Part shown: positions 1 through 8,137 of the stretch, in pieces | Layout of the letters: the number at the start of each line of letters is the position of its first letter | Numbering within the stretch: position 1 is the first letter of the stretch | NCBI GenBank assembly: GCA_013286785.1 | Contig: JABDFC010000016.1 | Coordinates: 1 to 33,480 of the forward strand | DNA from: Gammaproteobacteria bacterium | Lineage (GTDB): Bacteria; Pseudomonadota; Gammaproteobacteria; UBA6186; Azoamicaceae | Length of the DNA stretch: 33,480 nucleotides | Reading direction: 5' to 3' | Translations under genes and position numbers: made by a program | The notes under the pieces: generated by a model | What the model was told of the DNA's origin: nothing | Database searches by the model: none | Seen by the model: the letters and a program-made list of their open reading frames with translations, nothing else

Positions 1-225
1 AGTGGGGTGGTAGAGGAAGAGTATCGATCGATGCTAGATAAAAATTATCACCAGAAAATGTTAAATGCTCGTCAGCCCCTCACGCAAGAAGAATATGAGC
101 AATTCTATCAATTTCCTTATCCAGTGGATGGATCATCTATGACGATTTCTCACCATCATTCAGGACGGTATCGTTTGGCTGCTATTCAGCAACATAAACG
201 GATTTACAAAACGGAAAATTCATGA
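1..225 (+). CDS. mvaS: Hydroxymethylglutaryl-CoA synthase, C-terminal end (partial)
   Basis: This is the last 74 codons of a gene that begins before the window; the frame is open from base 1. HMG-CoA synthase condenses acetyl-CoA with acetoacetyl-CoA, the first committed step of the mevalonate pathway. The visible tail has the order seen at the end of bacterial MvaS proteins: a Ser-Gly stretch, a helix ending in KMLNARQPLT, an EEYEQFY segment and a final Y.L..I..H.R.Y block. The catalytic residues lie upstream and cannot be checked. The stop overlaps the start of the mevalonate kinase gene (ATGA), which supports a shared operon and a shared pathway. The family assignment rests on a short tail plus context. 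Confidence 0.72.
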   Translation, partial: SGVVEEEYRSMLDKNYHQKMLNARQPLTQEEYEQFYQFPYPVDGSSMTISHHHSGRYRLAAIQQHKRIYKTENS

Positions 226-1238
226 AAACACAACTAATGGCCAGATCACCTGCTAAATTAGTATTATCGGGAGAGCACGCTGTGGTTTATGGAAATCCTG
301 CGATTGCCATGGCGATAGATTGCTATGCAGAAAGTACGATCCTTTCGAGTTTGACGCCCGCAATCTTGTTTAATTTTCTTAATTTTCATTATGCCAAATC
401 ATTTACGCTACAGACTTTAAATGTCCTAAAAAAGCGGTTGCAAGATAAATATCACGCTTTTCTCGAAGGGCAGTGCGGTATTCGCGATGTTTTAAAACGC
501 CCCTTTGAGCTGTTGCAATACACGGTGACCGATTTATTAGAAACTTGGAATATCTCCCTTTCTCAAGGGTTAGAAATTCGCGCTTCTTCAGATATCCCCA
601 TGGGATGTGGGATGGGTTCGTCTGCGGCTTTAGTCATGAGTACTTTATATGCGCTGCTGCATTTTTTGAAATTAGAAATAGATCCGGGGCGTATTTTGTA
701 TTTGGGGCGACAAGCAGAAAATCTACAACATGGTTATTCCAGTGGATTAGACTTACATTTGGTGATGAAAGGGGGGTGTTTACGGTTTGAAAAAGGACAA
801 ACCAAACAGCGCCCAATTCCAAATATTCCGCTCTCTATCGTGCAAACCGGAAGACCGAAATCAACGACAGGTCAGTGTGTCAGTGCGGTGGCGGATCAAT
901 TTAAATTCACGACTATCGGAAATGATTTTTCATCTGTGACCGAAGCTTTTGATGAAGCCTTGCAAAGAAATGATATTAAAGATCTGCAAGAGTGTATTCG
1001 AGAGAATCATCGGTTGTTAGTAAAAATTGGAGTGGTACCGACACGTATCCAAGAATTTATTACGGCGATTGAGAGAGAAGGAGGGGCCGCTAAAATTTGT
1101 GGAGCGGGATCCGTACGAGGCGATAATGCGGGTGTGGTTTTAATTGTTTCAGAGAGAGATTTATCTCCTGCGGTGCAAAACCATGGCTATGCCCTGCAAA
1201 CGGTTCGTGGCGATGTTCGGGGAACACATGTCCTATAG
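222..1238 (+). CDS. mvk: Mevalonate kinase (GHMP kinase family)
   Basis: A 338-residue cytoplasmic GHMP kinase expected to phosphorylate mevalonate with ATP. Three family motifs are visible: GEHAVVYG at residues 17-24, the glycine/serine ATP-binding loop PMGCGMGSSAAL from about residue 126, and a C-terminal KICGAGS segment. GYSSGLD near residues 171-177 resembles the mevalonate kinase block that carries the catalytic Asp. GEHAVVYG followed by a conserved P.IA is typical of mevalonate kinases rather than phosphomevalonate kinases. The ATG overlaps the upstream stop by 4 nt and the 3' end overlaps the next gene by 11 nt, so translational coupling is likely. The split of roles between this and the next kinase is inferred from motifs. 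Confidence 0.85.
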   Translation: MKTQLMARSPAKLVLSGEHAVVYGNPAIAMAIDCYAESTILSSLTPAILFNFLNFHYAKSFTLQTLNVLKKRLQDKYHAFLEGQCGIRDVLKRPFELLQYTVTDLLETWNISLSQGLEIRASSDIPMGCGMGSSAALVMSTLYALLHFLKLEIDPGRILYLGRQAENLQHGYSSGLDLHLVMKGGCLRFEKGQTKQRPIPNIPLSIVQTGRPKSTTGQCVSAVADQFKFTTIGNDFSSVTEAFDEALQRNDIKDLQECIRENHRLLVKIGVVPTRIQEFITAIEREGGAAKICGAGSVRGDNAGVVLIVSERDLSPAVQNHGYALQTVRGDVRGTHVL

Positions 1239-2163
1239 TGCGAGTGCACCGGGATCATTAATGTTGCTCGGTGAACATGCAGTACTCCAGAATAAACGGG
1301 CGATGGTTTTGGCCGTTGATAAACGGATTATGGTTACCTTGGTCCCGCGTAAAGACAAAAGAGTCATCATTCATGCGAGCTTAGGGAAACTCGAACGACA
1401 TTTGGATGATCTTGTTATCGAAAAACCTTTTCAATTTGTGTGTGCTGCCATTTTGGCTTTAAAAGAGCAATTCACTTTGGGTTTTGAACTCTCGATTGTT
1501 TCGGAATTTTCAGATACCGTAGGTTTAGGATCGTCTGCAGCTGTGACAGTTGCGACGATGGCTGTTTTGTTGCAAATGCTTGAAAAGCAACCGGAACCCC
1601 TGGTTCTCTTAACACACGCCAAAGCAATTGTAGCGGCTGTACAGGGCGTGGGCTCAGGGGCGGATGTCGCCGCCAGTATTTATGGCGGGGTCGTTCTCTA
1701 TCAACAAAATCCGCCTTATGTGCTGCAGCAATTTGCACACACTGTCCCTCTGGTGGTGGTGTATTCGGGTGCTAAAACGCCAACCCCCGAAGTCATTAAA
1801 TGGGTCGAAAGCCGCAGGCAACACTATCCTGCCCTGTACGATTCCCTGTTTGCAGCCATGGATTGCTCTGTTGGAGATGCGGTTCCCTTAATTGAACAAG
1901 AAAATTGGCCGAAACTCGGTGAATTATTTAACGTTCAACACAGCCTAATGAATGCAATCGGAGTTGGATCACCTATTTTGAACCAATTAACGGATGTTTT
2001 GAATTCAATGGCGGGCATTTATGGTGCGAAGATTTCAGGTTCTGGTTTGGGCGATTGTGTGATTGGCTTGGGGAATGCCGAACCACTCCAAGAACATCTT
2101 CACATTCCAGGGGCTATGGTAATACCAGTGTCTGGCTCAAGGGAGGGCATTCGGTGTGAATAG
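1228..2163 (+). CDS. GHMP kinase, probable phosphomevalonate kinase
   Basis: A 311-residue second GHMP kinase, probably converting phosphomevalonate to diphosphomevalonate, the step between its neighbours. It has an N-terminal APGSLMLLGEHAVL motif, the ATP loop VGLGSSAAVTVA, GSGADVAASIYGG (closer to the GSG.DVA..YGG block of phosphomevalonate kinases than to mevalonate kinase), and a C-terminal AKISGSGLGDC motif. The frame is open further upstream, but the ATG at 1228 is chosen because it has a GGGGAA ribosome site just before it and begins directly before the conserved domain. It overlaps the preceding gene by 11 nt and the following gene by 8 nt. A second mevalonate kinase cannot be excluded from sequence alone. 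Confidence 0.75.
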   Translation: MSYSASAPGSLMLLGEHAVLQNKRAMVLAVDKRIMVTLVPRKDKRVIIHASLGKLERHLDDLVIEKPFQFVCAAILALKEQFTLGFELSIVSEFSDTVGLGSSAAVTVATMAVLLQMLEKQPEPLVLLTHAKAIVAAVQGVGSGADVAASIYGGVVLYQQNPPYVLQQFAHTVPLVVVYSGAKTPTPEVIKWVESRRQHYPALYDSLFAAMDCSVGDAVPLIEQENWPKLGELFNVQHSLMNAIGVGSPILNQLTDVLNSMAGIYGAKISGSGLGDCVIGLGNAEPLQEHLHIPGAMVIPVSGSREGIRCE

Positions 2164-3166
2164 AGCAGAAGCGGTCTCTTATCTTTTAAGAGATCAGCCA
2201 AAAGATCCAAAACGAGACGAGGGCGTTTATTTTGCGCCAGCCAACATAGCGCTGTGTAAATATTGGGGCAAAAGAAATTCAGAATTGAATTTGCCGTATA
2301 ATTCGAGCTTATCCATTTCATTGCAACAGTATGGCGCAAAAACAATGATCAGGCCGCACGCGGATCGCTTTAATAGAATACGTTTAAATGGGCAGGTCGT
2401 CGATAACGAAACATCGTTTGCGCAAAAAATTACGGCTTATTTGGCCTTATTTAACATGTGCTCGGTCACGAATTATAGTGTGGATACCGAGATTAATATT
2501 CCAGTCGGGGCGGGTTTGGCGTCGTCTGCGTGTGGATTTGCGGCTTTGGCAGGGGCCTTGGGTCGCTTGTATGATTGGGAATTGCCAAAATCAACCCTTT
2601 CCATTCTGGGGCGCTTGGGCAGTGGAAGTGCCAGTCGTTCTTTTTGGCACGGATTTGTGGAATGGCAAGCCGGAGAATCAGCAGACGGGATGGACAGTTT
2701 TGGGATACCTTTGACTCATCTGTGGCCCGAATTAAGAATTGGTCTTCTCATTTTTAATACACTGGCAAAGCCAGTCAGCTCCAGGGAGGCCATGGCTTTG
2801 ACTGTTGCCACGTCTCCTTTTTATTCGTTATGGCCCGCAAAACAAAATGCGGATTTGGTGCGCATCAAAGAGGCGATTGCAACGCACAATTTTAATCAAT
2901 TAGCAGAAACTGCAGAACACAATGCACTGACCATGCATGCCTTGATGCTAACCGCTACCCCCCCCATTCTCTATTCGTTGCCAGAAACACTGCAAGGGAT
3001 GAAAGAGGTTTGGCATTGCCGTCAAAGAGGGGTACCCGTGTACTTTACGCAAGATGCAGGCCCCAATTTAAAATTATTGTTTTTGGCTAAAGATCTGCCA
3101 GCTGTTTTAGCAAGCTTTCCCTCGCTGCAGGTCATTGCTCCGTTTGAAGGGAGAGATGTTGCATGA
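2156..3166 (+). CDS. mvaD: Diphosphomevalonate decarboxylase
   Basis: A 336-residue protein that decarboxylates diphosphomevalonate to isopentenyl diphosphate using ATP. The signature is clear: APANIALCKYWGKRN from about residue 24 followed by LNLPYNSSLSISL, the ATP loop GAGLASSACGFAALAGAL, and GSGSASRSFWHGFVEW, with a late DAGPN segment. Length matches the family. It starts with GTG inside the end of the preceding kinase gene (8-nt overlap), and its stop overlaps the idi start (ATGA). This gene makes the assignment of the whole cluster to the mevalonate pathway secure. Confidence 0.95.
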   Translation: MNRAEAVSYLLRDQPKDPKRDEGVYFAPANIALCKYWGKRNSELNLPYNSSLSISLQQYGAKTMIRPHADRFNRIRLNGQVVDNETSFAQKITAYLALFNMCSVTNYSVDTEINIPVGAGLASSACGFAALAGALGRLYDWELPKSTLSILGRLGSGSASRSFWHGFVEWQAGESADGMDSFGIPLTHLWPELRIGLLIFNTLAKPVSSREAMALTVATSPFYSLWPAKQNADLVRIKEAIATHNFNQLAETAEHNALTMHALMLTATPPILYSLPETLQGMKEVWHCRQRGVPVYFTQDAGPNLKLLFLAKDLPAVLASFPSLQVIAPFEGRDVA

Positions 3167-3705
3167 ACGCAGTCGAACACGTCGTGCTGGTCGATGAAAA
3201 CGATCAAATCTTAGGCACAGAAGAGAAAATGAAAGCGCATGAACTTGCTTTGTTGCATCGAGCATTTTCGGTTTTTATTTATCGAAAAGAAGCGGGTACG
3301 GTAGAAATTTTATTACAGCAGCGGTATGCCAAAAAGTATCATTGCGGTGGGCTTTGGACGAATACCTGTTGTAGTCATCCTCGATTAGATGAAGAGATAA
3401 CCCTTGCCGGTCGAAGACGACTCAAAGAGGAAATGTCATTGGACATTCCCTTAAGAAGGGTCGGATCCTTTGTCTATAAAATCAGTTTTTCGAATGGGCT
3501 CACAGAGCATGAATTAGATCATGTTTTAGTGGGAGAATATCTGCCGAATCAATCCATTATTTTAGATCCGCTAGAAGCAGAGGCTTATCGTTGGGCAACG
3601 GTTGAAAATATCATCCAGGAATTGTCCATCAATGCAGAACACTATACGCCATGGTTTAAACCGGCGTTCCAATTGATCTTGGAGGACTTATGTCTCAATT
3701 GCTAG
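3163..3705 (+). CDS. idi: Isopentenyl-diphosphate delta-isomerase, type 1
   Basis: A 180-residue Nudix-fold enzyme that interconverts IPP and DMAPP. The type 1 active-site segment LWTNTCCSHPR is present, with the catalytic Cys in NTCCSHP, followed by a Nudix-like helix RRLKEEM with its metal-binding glutamates. An organism with only the mevalonate pathway needs an isomerase to obtain DMAPP, so its place at the end of the cluster makes sense. The ATG overlaps the mvaD stop by 4 nt. The last 16 nt overlap rseP, whose ribosome site (GGAGGA) lies inside this gene. Confidence 0.95.
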   Translation: MNAVEHVVLVDENDQILGTEEKMKAHELALLHRAFSVFIYRKEAGTVEILLQQRYAKKYHCGGLWTNTCCSHPRLDEEITLAGRRRLKEEMSLDIPLRRVGSFVYKISFSNGLTEHELDHVLVGEYLPNQSIILDPLEAEAYRWATVENIIQELSINAEHYTPWFKPAFQLILEDLCLNC

Positions 3706-5057
3706 TTTCAATCATTGCTTTTTTAGTGGCTATCAGCATCCTTGTTGCGGTGCACGAGTTTGGACATTTTTGGGTAGCAAGACGTTTTGGCATTAAGGTT
3801 TTACGCTTTTCTATTGGGTTTGGTTGGCCTTTGTTTCGATGGTATGACAAATTAGGAACAGAATTCCTAATCTCCGCAATTCCTCTGGGAGGGTATGTTT
3901 CTTTGTACGGTGAAAAAGAAGAAAATATTCCACCCGAAGAACGCCAAATGGCGATGAATCATAAACCAGTCTGGGTGCGGATGTTGGTTTTAGCGGCAGG
4001 CCCTTCATTTAATTTATTGTTTGCAGTGCTGATCTATTGGGCTGTCTTTCTCTTAGGAACAACCGTCTTGGTGCCCATTCTGGGAGACGTCCCTAAAGAC
4101 TCTATTGCAGGTTTGGCGGGTTTAAAATCGGGACAGGAAATTATTGCAGTCGAAGGGAAACCCACCTTAAGTTGGGAAGAAGTTGCTCTGCGGTTATTGA
4201 GTGAAATGGGTGAGGAAAAAACGGTTCAAATCACGGTCCAAGACAAAGAACATTCGCGATCTGAAACTAAATCTTTAGATATCAGTCACTTGTCAGAGGG
4301 AATTTCAGATCCGAATTGGTTAGAAGCTTTGGGTTTGACGATGGTCGATCCGGTTCCTGCCTTGATCCATAAGATACTGCCGGATTACCCAGCTGCTAAG
4401 TCAGGACTACGGGTGGGCGATCGAATTTTAAGTGCTAACCATCAAACGATTCAGTCTCGCGGTGCGATTATTAACTATGTTCAAAGTCATCCGGATCAAG
4501 AGATACAGTTAAGCGTATTACGGGATGGTCAAAAGTTATCGATTGCTTGTCGCTCTGGTGAAAAACAGTCGGAGGATGGTAAAAAAATAGGGTTTATTGG
4601 GATCGAATTTCCAGTTTTAAAGGAAATCCCCAAGGAATTGATCCGAACGCAATATTATGGGATTGGCGAAGCCCTCTCGAAAGCAGTGAAACGAACGGTT
4701 GACTACTCGGTTTTAACGCTGGAAGTGTTAAAAAAAATGGTGATGGGTAAGGTCTCGTTGAATAATGTCAGTGGTCCGATTAGCATCGCTAAATATGCCG
4801 GAGAAAGCGTTACGGTTGGCTTTAAACATTTTTTAGATTTTTTAGGGTTGATCAGTGTCAGCTTAGGTGTTTTAAATTTGTTGCCCATTCCAGTCTTGGA
4901 TGGCGGCCATATTCTCTATTGTGTGATTGAACTCCTAACCGGCAGACCGTTACCACAGAGAGTGCAAACCGCAGGGCTTTGGATAGGCGGCTTTATTCTC
5001 ATTGGATTTATGTTCTTGGCTTTTTATAACGACATCACCCGGTATTTCCTGAATTAG
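3690..5057 (+). CDS. rseP: RseP-type inner-membrane site-2 zinc metalloprotease
   Basis: A 455-residue inner-membrane intramembrane protease. In E. coli RseP cuts the anti-sigma factor RseA to release sigma E under envelope stress and also clears signal-peptide remnants. The zinc site HEFGH lies in the first transmembrane segment (residues 22-26), the second metal motif is in NLLPIPVLDGGHI near residues 394-406, and two PDZ-like regions lie between them (around the GLKSGQEIIAVEGK and GLRVGDRILSANHQ segments). Hydrophobic helices close the protein. The GGAGGACTT before the ATG supports the start. It is followed by bamA as in most gammaproteobacteria, but the usual dxr upstream is replaced by mevalonate genes. 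Confidence 0.95.
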   Translation: MSQLLVSIIAFLVAISILVAVHEFGHFWVARRFGIKVLRFSIGFGWPLFRWYDKLGTEFLISAIPLGGYVSLYGEKEENIPPEERQMAMNHKPVWVRMLVLAAGPSFNLLFAVLIYWAVFLLGTTVLVPILGDVPKDSIAGLAGLKSGQEIIAVEGKPTLSWEEVALRLLSEMGEEKTVQITVQDKEHSRSETKSLDISHLSEGISDPNWLEALGLTMVDPVPALIHKILPDYPAAKSGLRVGDRILSANHQTIQSRGAIINYVQSHPDQEIQLSVLRDGQKLSIACRSGEKQSEDGKKIGFIGIEFPVLKEIPKELIRTQYYGIGEALSKAVKRTVDYSVLTLEVLKKMVMGKVSLNNVSGPISIAKYAGESVTVGFKHFLDFLGLISVSLGVLNLLPIPVLDGGHILYCVIELLTGRPLPQRVQTAGLWIGGFILIGFMFLAFYNDITRYFLN

Positions 5058-5199
5058 CCAGAACAAAATTGAGCCAATGTTCTTACATTCTTGCGAGAAA
5101 TCAGATCCAATTCTGTGAAAATTTTATTCGGACGCAGTGAATCGGATAATAATTTATGCTAAAGTGTCGCCTGGTATTTTAAATCAACGAAATTTAACC

Positions 5200-7527
5200 A
5201 TGATGAAAAAGACTGTACTCTGCTGTTTATTAGTTGGATCCCTTTCAACCGCCTGGGCAGATGGTTTTCAACCCTTTACCATCCAAAAAATTCGAGTGGT
5301 CGGGCTGCACCGGGTTTCGGAAGGGGCGGTCATCGATGACTTGCCCATTCGTGTGAACGATTCCATTACAGAAGAAGAGGCCTCTGAATCCATTCGGGCG
5401 CTTTACAAAACCGGTTTTTTTAAGGAAGTGACACTTTCACGGGATGGGAATGTGTTAGTGGTGAATGTGGTCGAAAGGCCCACCATCAGCAAGTTGACGC
5501 TGACTGGCATCAAAGACAAAGATAAAATTAAGAAATTATTGCAAGAAGCGGGCTTAGCAGAAGGTCGATTTTATGATCCTTCCGTGTTGCTGCAAACCGT
5601 CAAGGAACTAGAGCGATATTATTTAGGTCGTGGCCGCTATGGCGTTAAAATTGAGCCGACGGTGACCGAAGATTCTGCTTCCTTAGTGAATGTTCAGTTG
5701 GCGATTTATGAAGGGGATGTCGCGCGCATTCAAGAAATTAAAATTGTGGGGAACACCGTTTTTCCAGAAAAAGAGTTGTTAAAACAATTTCGCTTGTCTA
5801 AAACGAATTGGTTATCCTGGTTTTACAATGATGATCAATACAATCGAGAAAAATTAAATGCGGATCTCGAAATTTTACGTTCTTATTATATGGATAGAGG
5901 CTATCTCCATTTTCAAGTGGATTCCTCGCAAGCGTCTTTATCACCAGATAAAAAGAGAATTTTTATTATTGTTCAGGTAACCGAAGGCGATAAATATACC
6001 TTTGGTAAGACAGATTTATCGGGCCAATTTGTGATCCCGAAAGAGAACTTACTGCCGTTACTGGATCCCTTAAAAACCGGTAAAACGTTTTCTCGAAAAA
6101 CACTGCTCGAAGTCAAACAAGCCATCGAAACTCGTTTGGGGAATGATGGCTATAGCCAGGCTGAAGTTCGACCGACGCATGAAATCGATGAGGCAAATAA
6201 ATCGGTTAATATGGTCTTCCACCTTATTCCGGGTAAACGAATCTATGTTCGTCGTATTTTGATCCGGGGTAACTCCACCACGAAAGATGAAGTGCTGCGA
6301 AGAGAATTACCTCAAATGGAAGGAACTTGGATTTCAACCGCTTTAATCAAAGAAGGCCGGGAAAAGATTTTACGCAGAGGTTTTGGCAGCCAAGTCGATA
6401 TTGAAACCCCACCCGTGCCGGGGGTGAGTGATCAAGTCGATGTGCTTTACAAAATTGAGGAAGCGAGACTCGGGCAGATCAGTGCTGGGATAGGGTACTC
6501 TCCTTCAGAACGTTTCATGTATAACTTTTCGATCAGCCAAGAAAATTTCTTTGGCACGGGGAAAGGGGTTGATTTTACCTTTGATAACAGTAAGGCATCC
6601 ACGAATTATGCCATGGGTTACCAAGATCCCTATTTTACGGTCGATGGCATTGGGATGGGTTTTGGTGCGTATTACAATCAAACCAATTTGAGTAAAACGA
6701 CCGATTTATCAAGTTACACAACCGATACTTTAGGGGGCGAAGTTCGTTGGGTATTTCCCATGAGTTTATACGATGCCATTCGCTTAACCGTGGGTTACGA
6801 TGATACGCGGTTAAAAGTCGATCAAATTGTGGCAACGGAAGTCACAGATTTTATGAATAAATATGGGAGCCAATTTCGGGAATACACTGTTGGATTGGGT
6901 TGGAATTATGACAGCCTAGATCAGCGAATATTTCCGCACCGAGGGATCACACAATTTGCAGGGATTCGAGCGGTCATTCCTGGTGCTAACCAACAATACT
7001 ATCGGCTTTCCTATGATGTTGCCGGATTTCATCCGCTCTCAAGTTCTGAACTGTGGATTATTGGTTTATCAGGTAACTTAGGGTATGGAAATGGTTATGG
7101 TAAGACACCCCAAATGCCTTTTTATCGCCACTATACTGCAGGAGGAACTCGGTTTGTTCGTGGGTTTGTAGAAAATTCCTTAGGTCCTAAAGACTCTTTA
7201 GGGCGATCATTCGGTGGTAACGTATTGACCGCCTTTTCAGCTTCATTTATTTTTCCGAATCCTATTAAACCGGATGCAAAATCTGTTCGGACGGCATTGT
7301 TTTTAGATGGCGGTCAGGTATATGATACTCGTTATCGGGTTAAAACCGTCAACGGTCAGAATGTTTCTCGGAATCCAAATGGACTTCGATATTCGGTTGG
7401 TCTATCGTTAACATGGCATACCCCTATTGGAGGTGCGCCGATATCGTTCAGTTTTGCGAGGCCGCTAAACAGAAAACCGGGAGACGATGTCCGTTATTTC
7501 AATTTTTGGATGGGTACCCAATTTTAA
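5200..7527 (+). CDS. bamA: Outer-membrane protein assembly factor BamA
   Basis: About 775 residues: a signal peptide (MMKKTVLCC... ending SLSTAWA before DGF), five POTRA domains over roughly residues 20-400, and a C-terminal 16-strand beta-barrel. Barrel features include the FVRGF segment in the last third and the terminal Phe (GTQF*) that acts as an outer-membrane signal. BamA is the essential core of the BAM complex that inserts beta-barrel proteins. The frame extends upstream to a GTG at 5137, but the ATG at 5200 is chosen because it begins a proper signal peptide; ATG 5203 is equally possible. No strong ribosome site is visible. A 142-nt spacer after rseP could hold a separate promoter. 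Confidence 0.95.
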   Translation: MMKKTVLCCLLVGSLSTAWADGFQPFTIQKIRVVGLHRVSEGAVIDDLPIRVNDSITEEEASESIRALYKTGFFKEVTLSRDGNVLVVNVVERPTISKLTLTGIKDKDKIKKLLQEAGLAEGRFYDPSVLLQTVKELERYYLGRGRYGVKIEPTVTEDSASLVNVQLAIYEGDVARIQEIKIVGNTVFPEKELLKQFRLSKTNWLSWFYNDDQYNREKLNADLEILRSYYMDRGYLHFQVDSSQASLSPDKKRIFIIVQVTEGDKYTFGKTDLSGQFVIPKENLLPLLDPLKTGKTFSRKTLLEVKQAIETRLGNDGYSQAEVRPTHEIDEANKSVNMVFHLIPGKRIYVRRILIRGNSTTKDEVLRRELPQMEGTWISTALIKEGREKILRRGFGSQVDIETPPVPGVSDQVDVLYKIEEARLGQISAGIGYSPSERFMYNFSISQENFFGTGKGVDFTFDNSKASTNYAMGYQDPYFTVDGIGMGFGAYYNQTNLSKTTDLSSYTTDTLGGEVRWVFPMSLYDAIRLTVGYDDTRLKVDQIVATEVTDFMNKYGSQFREYTVGLGWNYDSLDQRIFPHRGITQFAGIRAVIPGANQQYYRLSYDVAGFHPLSSSELWIIGLSGNLGYGNGYGKTPQMPFYRHYTAGGTRFVRGFVENSLGPKDSLGRSFGGNVLTAFSASFIFPNPIKPDAKSVRTALFLDGGQVYDTRYRVKTVNGQNVSRNPNGLRYSVGLSLTWHTPIGGAPISFSFARPLNRKPGDDVRYFNFWMGTQF

Positions 7528-7543
7528 TCAGTTGATTCAGAGT

Positions 7544-8137
7544 ATGAGGAGAATAAAGTTGAGCCACTTGATTCGTTTAACCATAGTTGCAATTTGTTTA
7601 AGCTTGAGTTCTACCATTGCTTTGGCTGCAGAAGAATCCGCCATTAAAATTGGTACCATGGATTGGCAGCAATTGTTTGCAAAAGCACCACAAGCCGAAG
7701 CTGCTGGGAAACGCCTTGAAAAAGAATTCCTAGGCCCTAAAGAAAAATTGGATAACAAACAAAAGGAATTTATCACCAAGCGGGATAAATTACAGCGTGA
7801 TAAAGATGTCATGTCCGCGCACGAACGGAGTAGAAAAGAAAAAGAACTGGTCAAAATGGAGCAAGATCTACGACGAATGGACGAAGAGTTCCGTTCGGAT
7901 CAAACGAGCCGTCATCGTGAAGAAATGGATGAGTTTATTAAAACTGTGCGAGATGTCGTCGAAAAAATCTCACAGGAAGAGAAATATGATCTCGTGTTAC
8001 CGCAAGAATCAACGTTATATATTTCTGAGCGCATTGACATCACTGAAAAAATCCTGGATCGCTTAGAAAAAGATGCGAAAGAGAATAAATCAGACAAAAA
8101 ATCAGACAAGTCGGATAAGAAGTCTAGCTCCGAATGA
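7544..8137 (+). CDS. skp: Skp/OmpH family periplasmic chaperone
   Basis: A 197-residue secreted protein with a signal peptide (hydrophobic stretch ending STIALA before AEE) and a long charged, probably coiled-coil region (about residues 60-130) typical of the Skp tentacles, which hold unfolded outer-membrane proteins on their way to BamA. The last 20 or so residues are a low-complexity Lys/Asp/Ser tail (KSDKKSDKSDKK) not found in E. coli Skp. Two starts compete. ATG 7544 gives a basic n-region (MRRIK) but has no ribosome site. TTG 7559 lies 6-7 nt after AGGAGA and would give a shorter signal peptide. It lies directly after bamA and its stop overlaps the lpxD start (ATGA). Confidence 0.88.
   Translation: MRRIKLSHLIRLTIVAICLSLSSTIALAAEESAIKIGTMDWQQLFAKAPQAEAAGKRLEKEFLGPKEKLDNKQKEFITKRDKLQRDKDVMSAHERSRKEKELVKMEQDLRRMDEEFRSDQTSRHREEMDEFIKTVRDVVEKISQEEKYDLVLPQESTLYISERIDITEKILDRLEKDAKENKSDKKSDKSDKKSSSE

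Noticed and set aside
5137-5199. GTG at 5137 as the bamA start
   Set aside because: It would place 21 extra residues before a normal signal peptide; the ATG at 5200 gives the expected secreted form.
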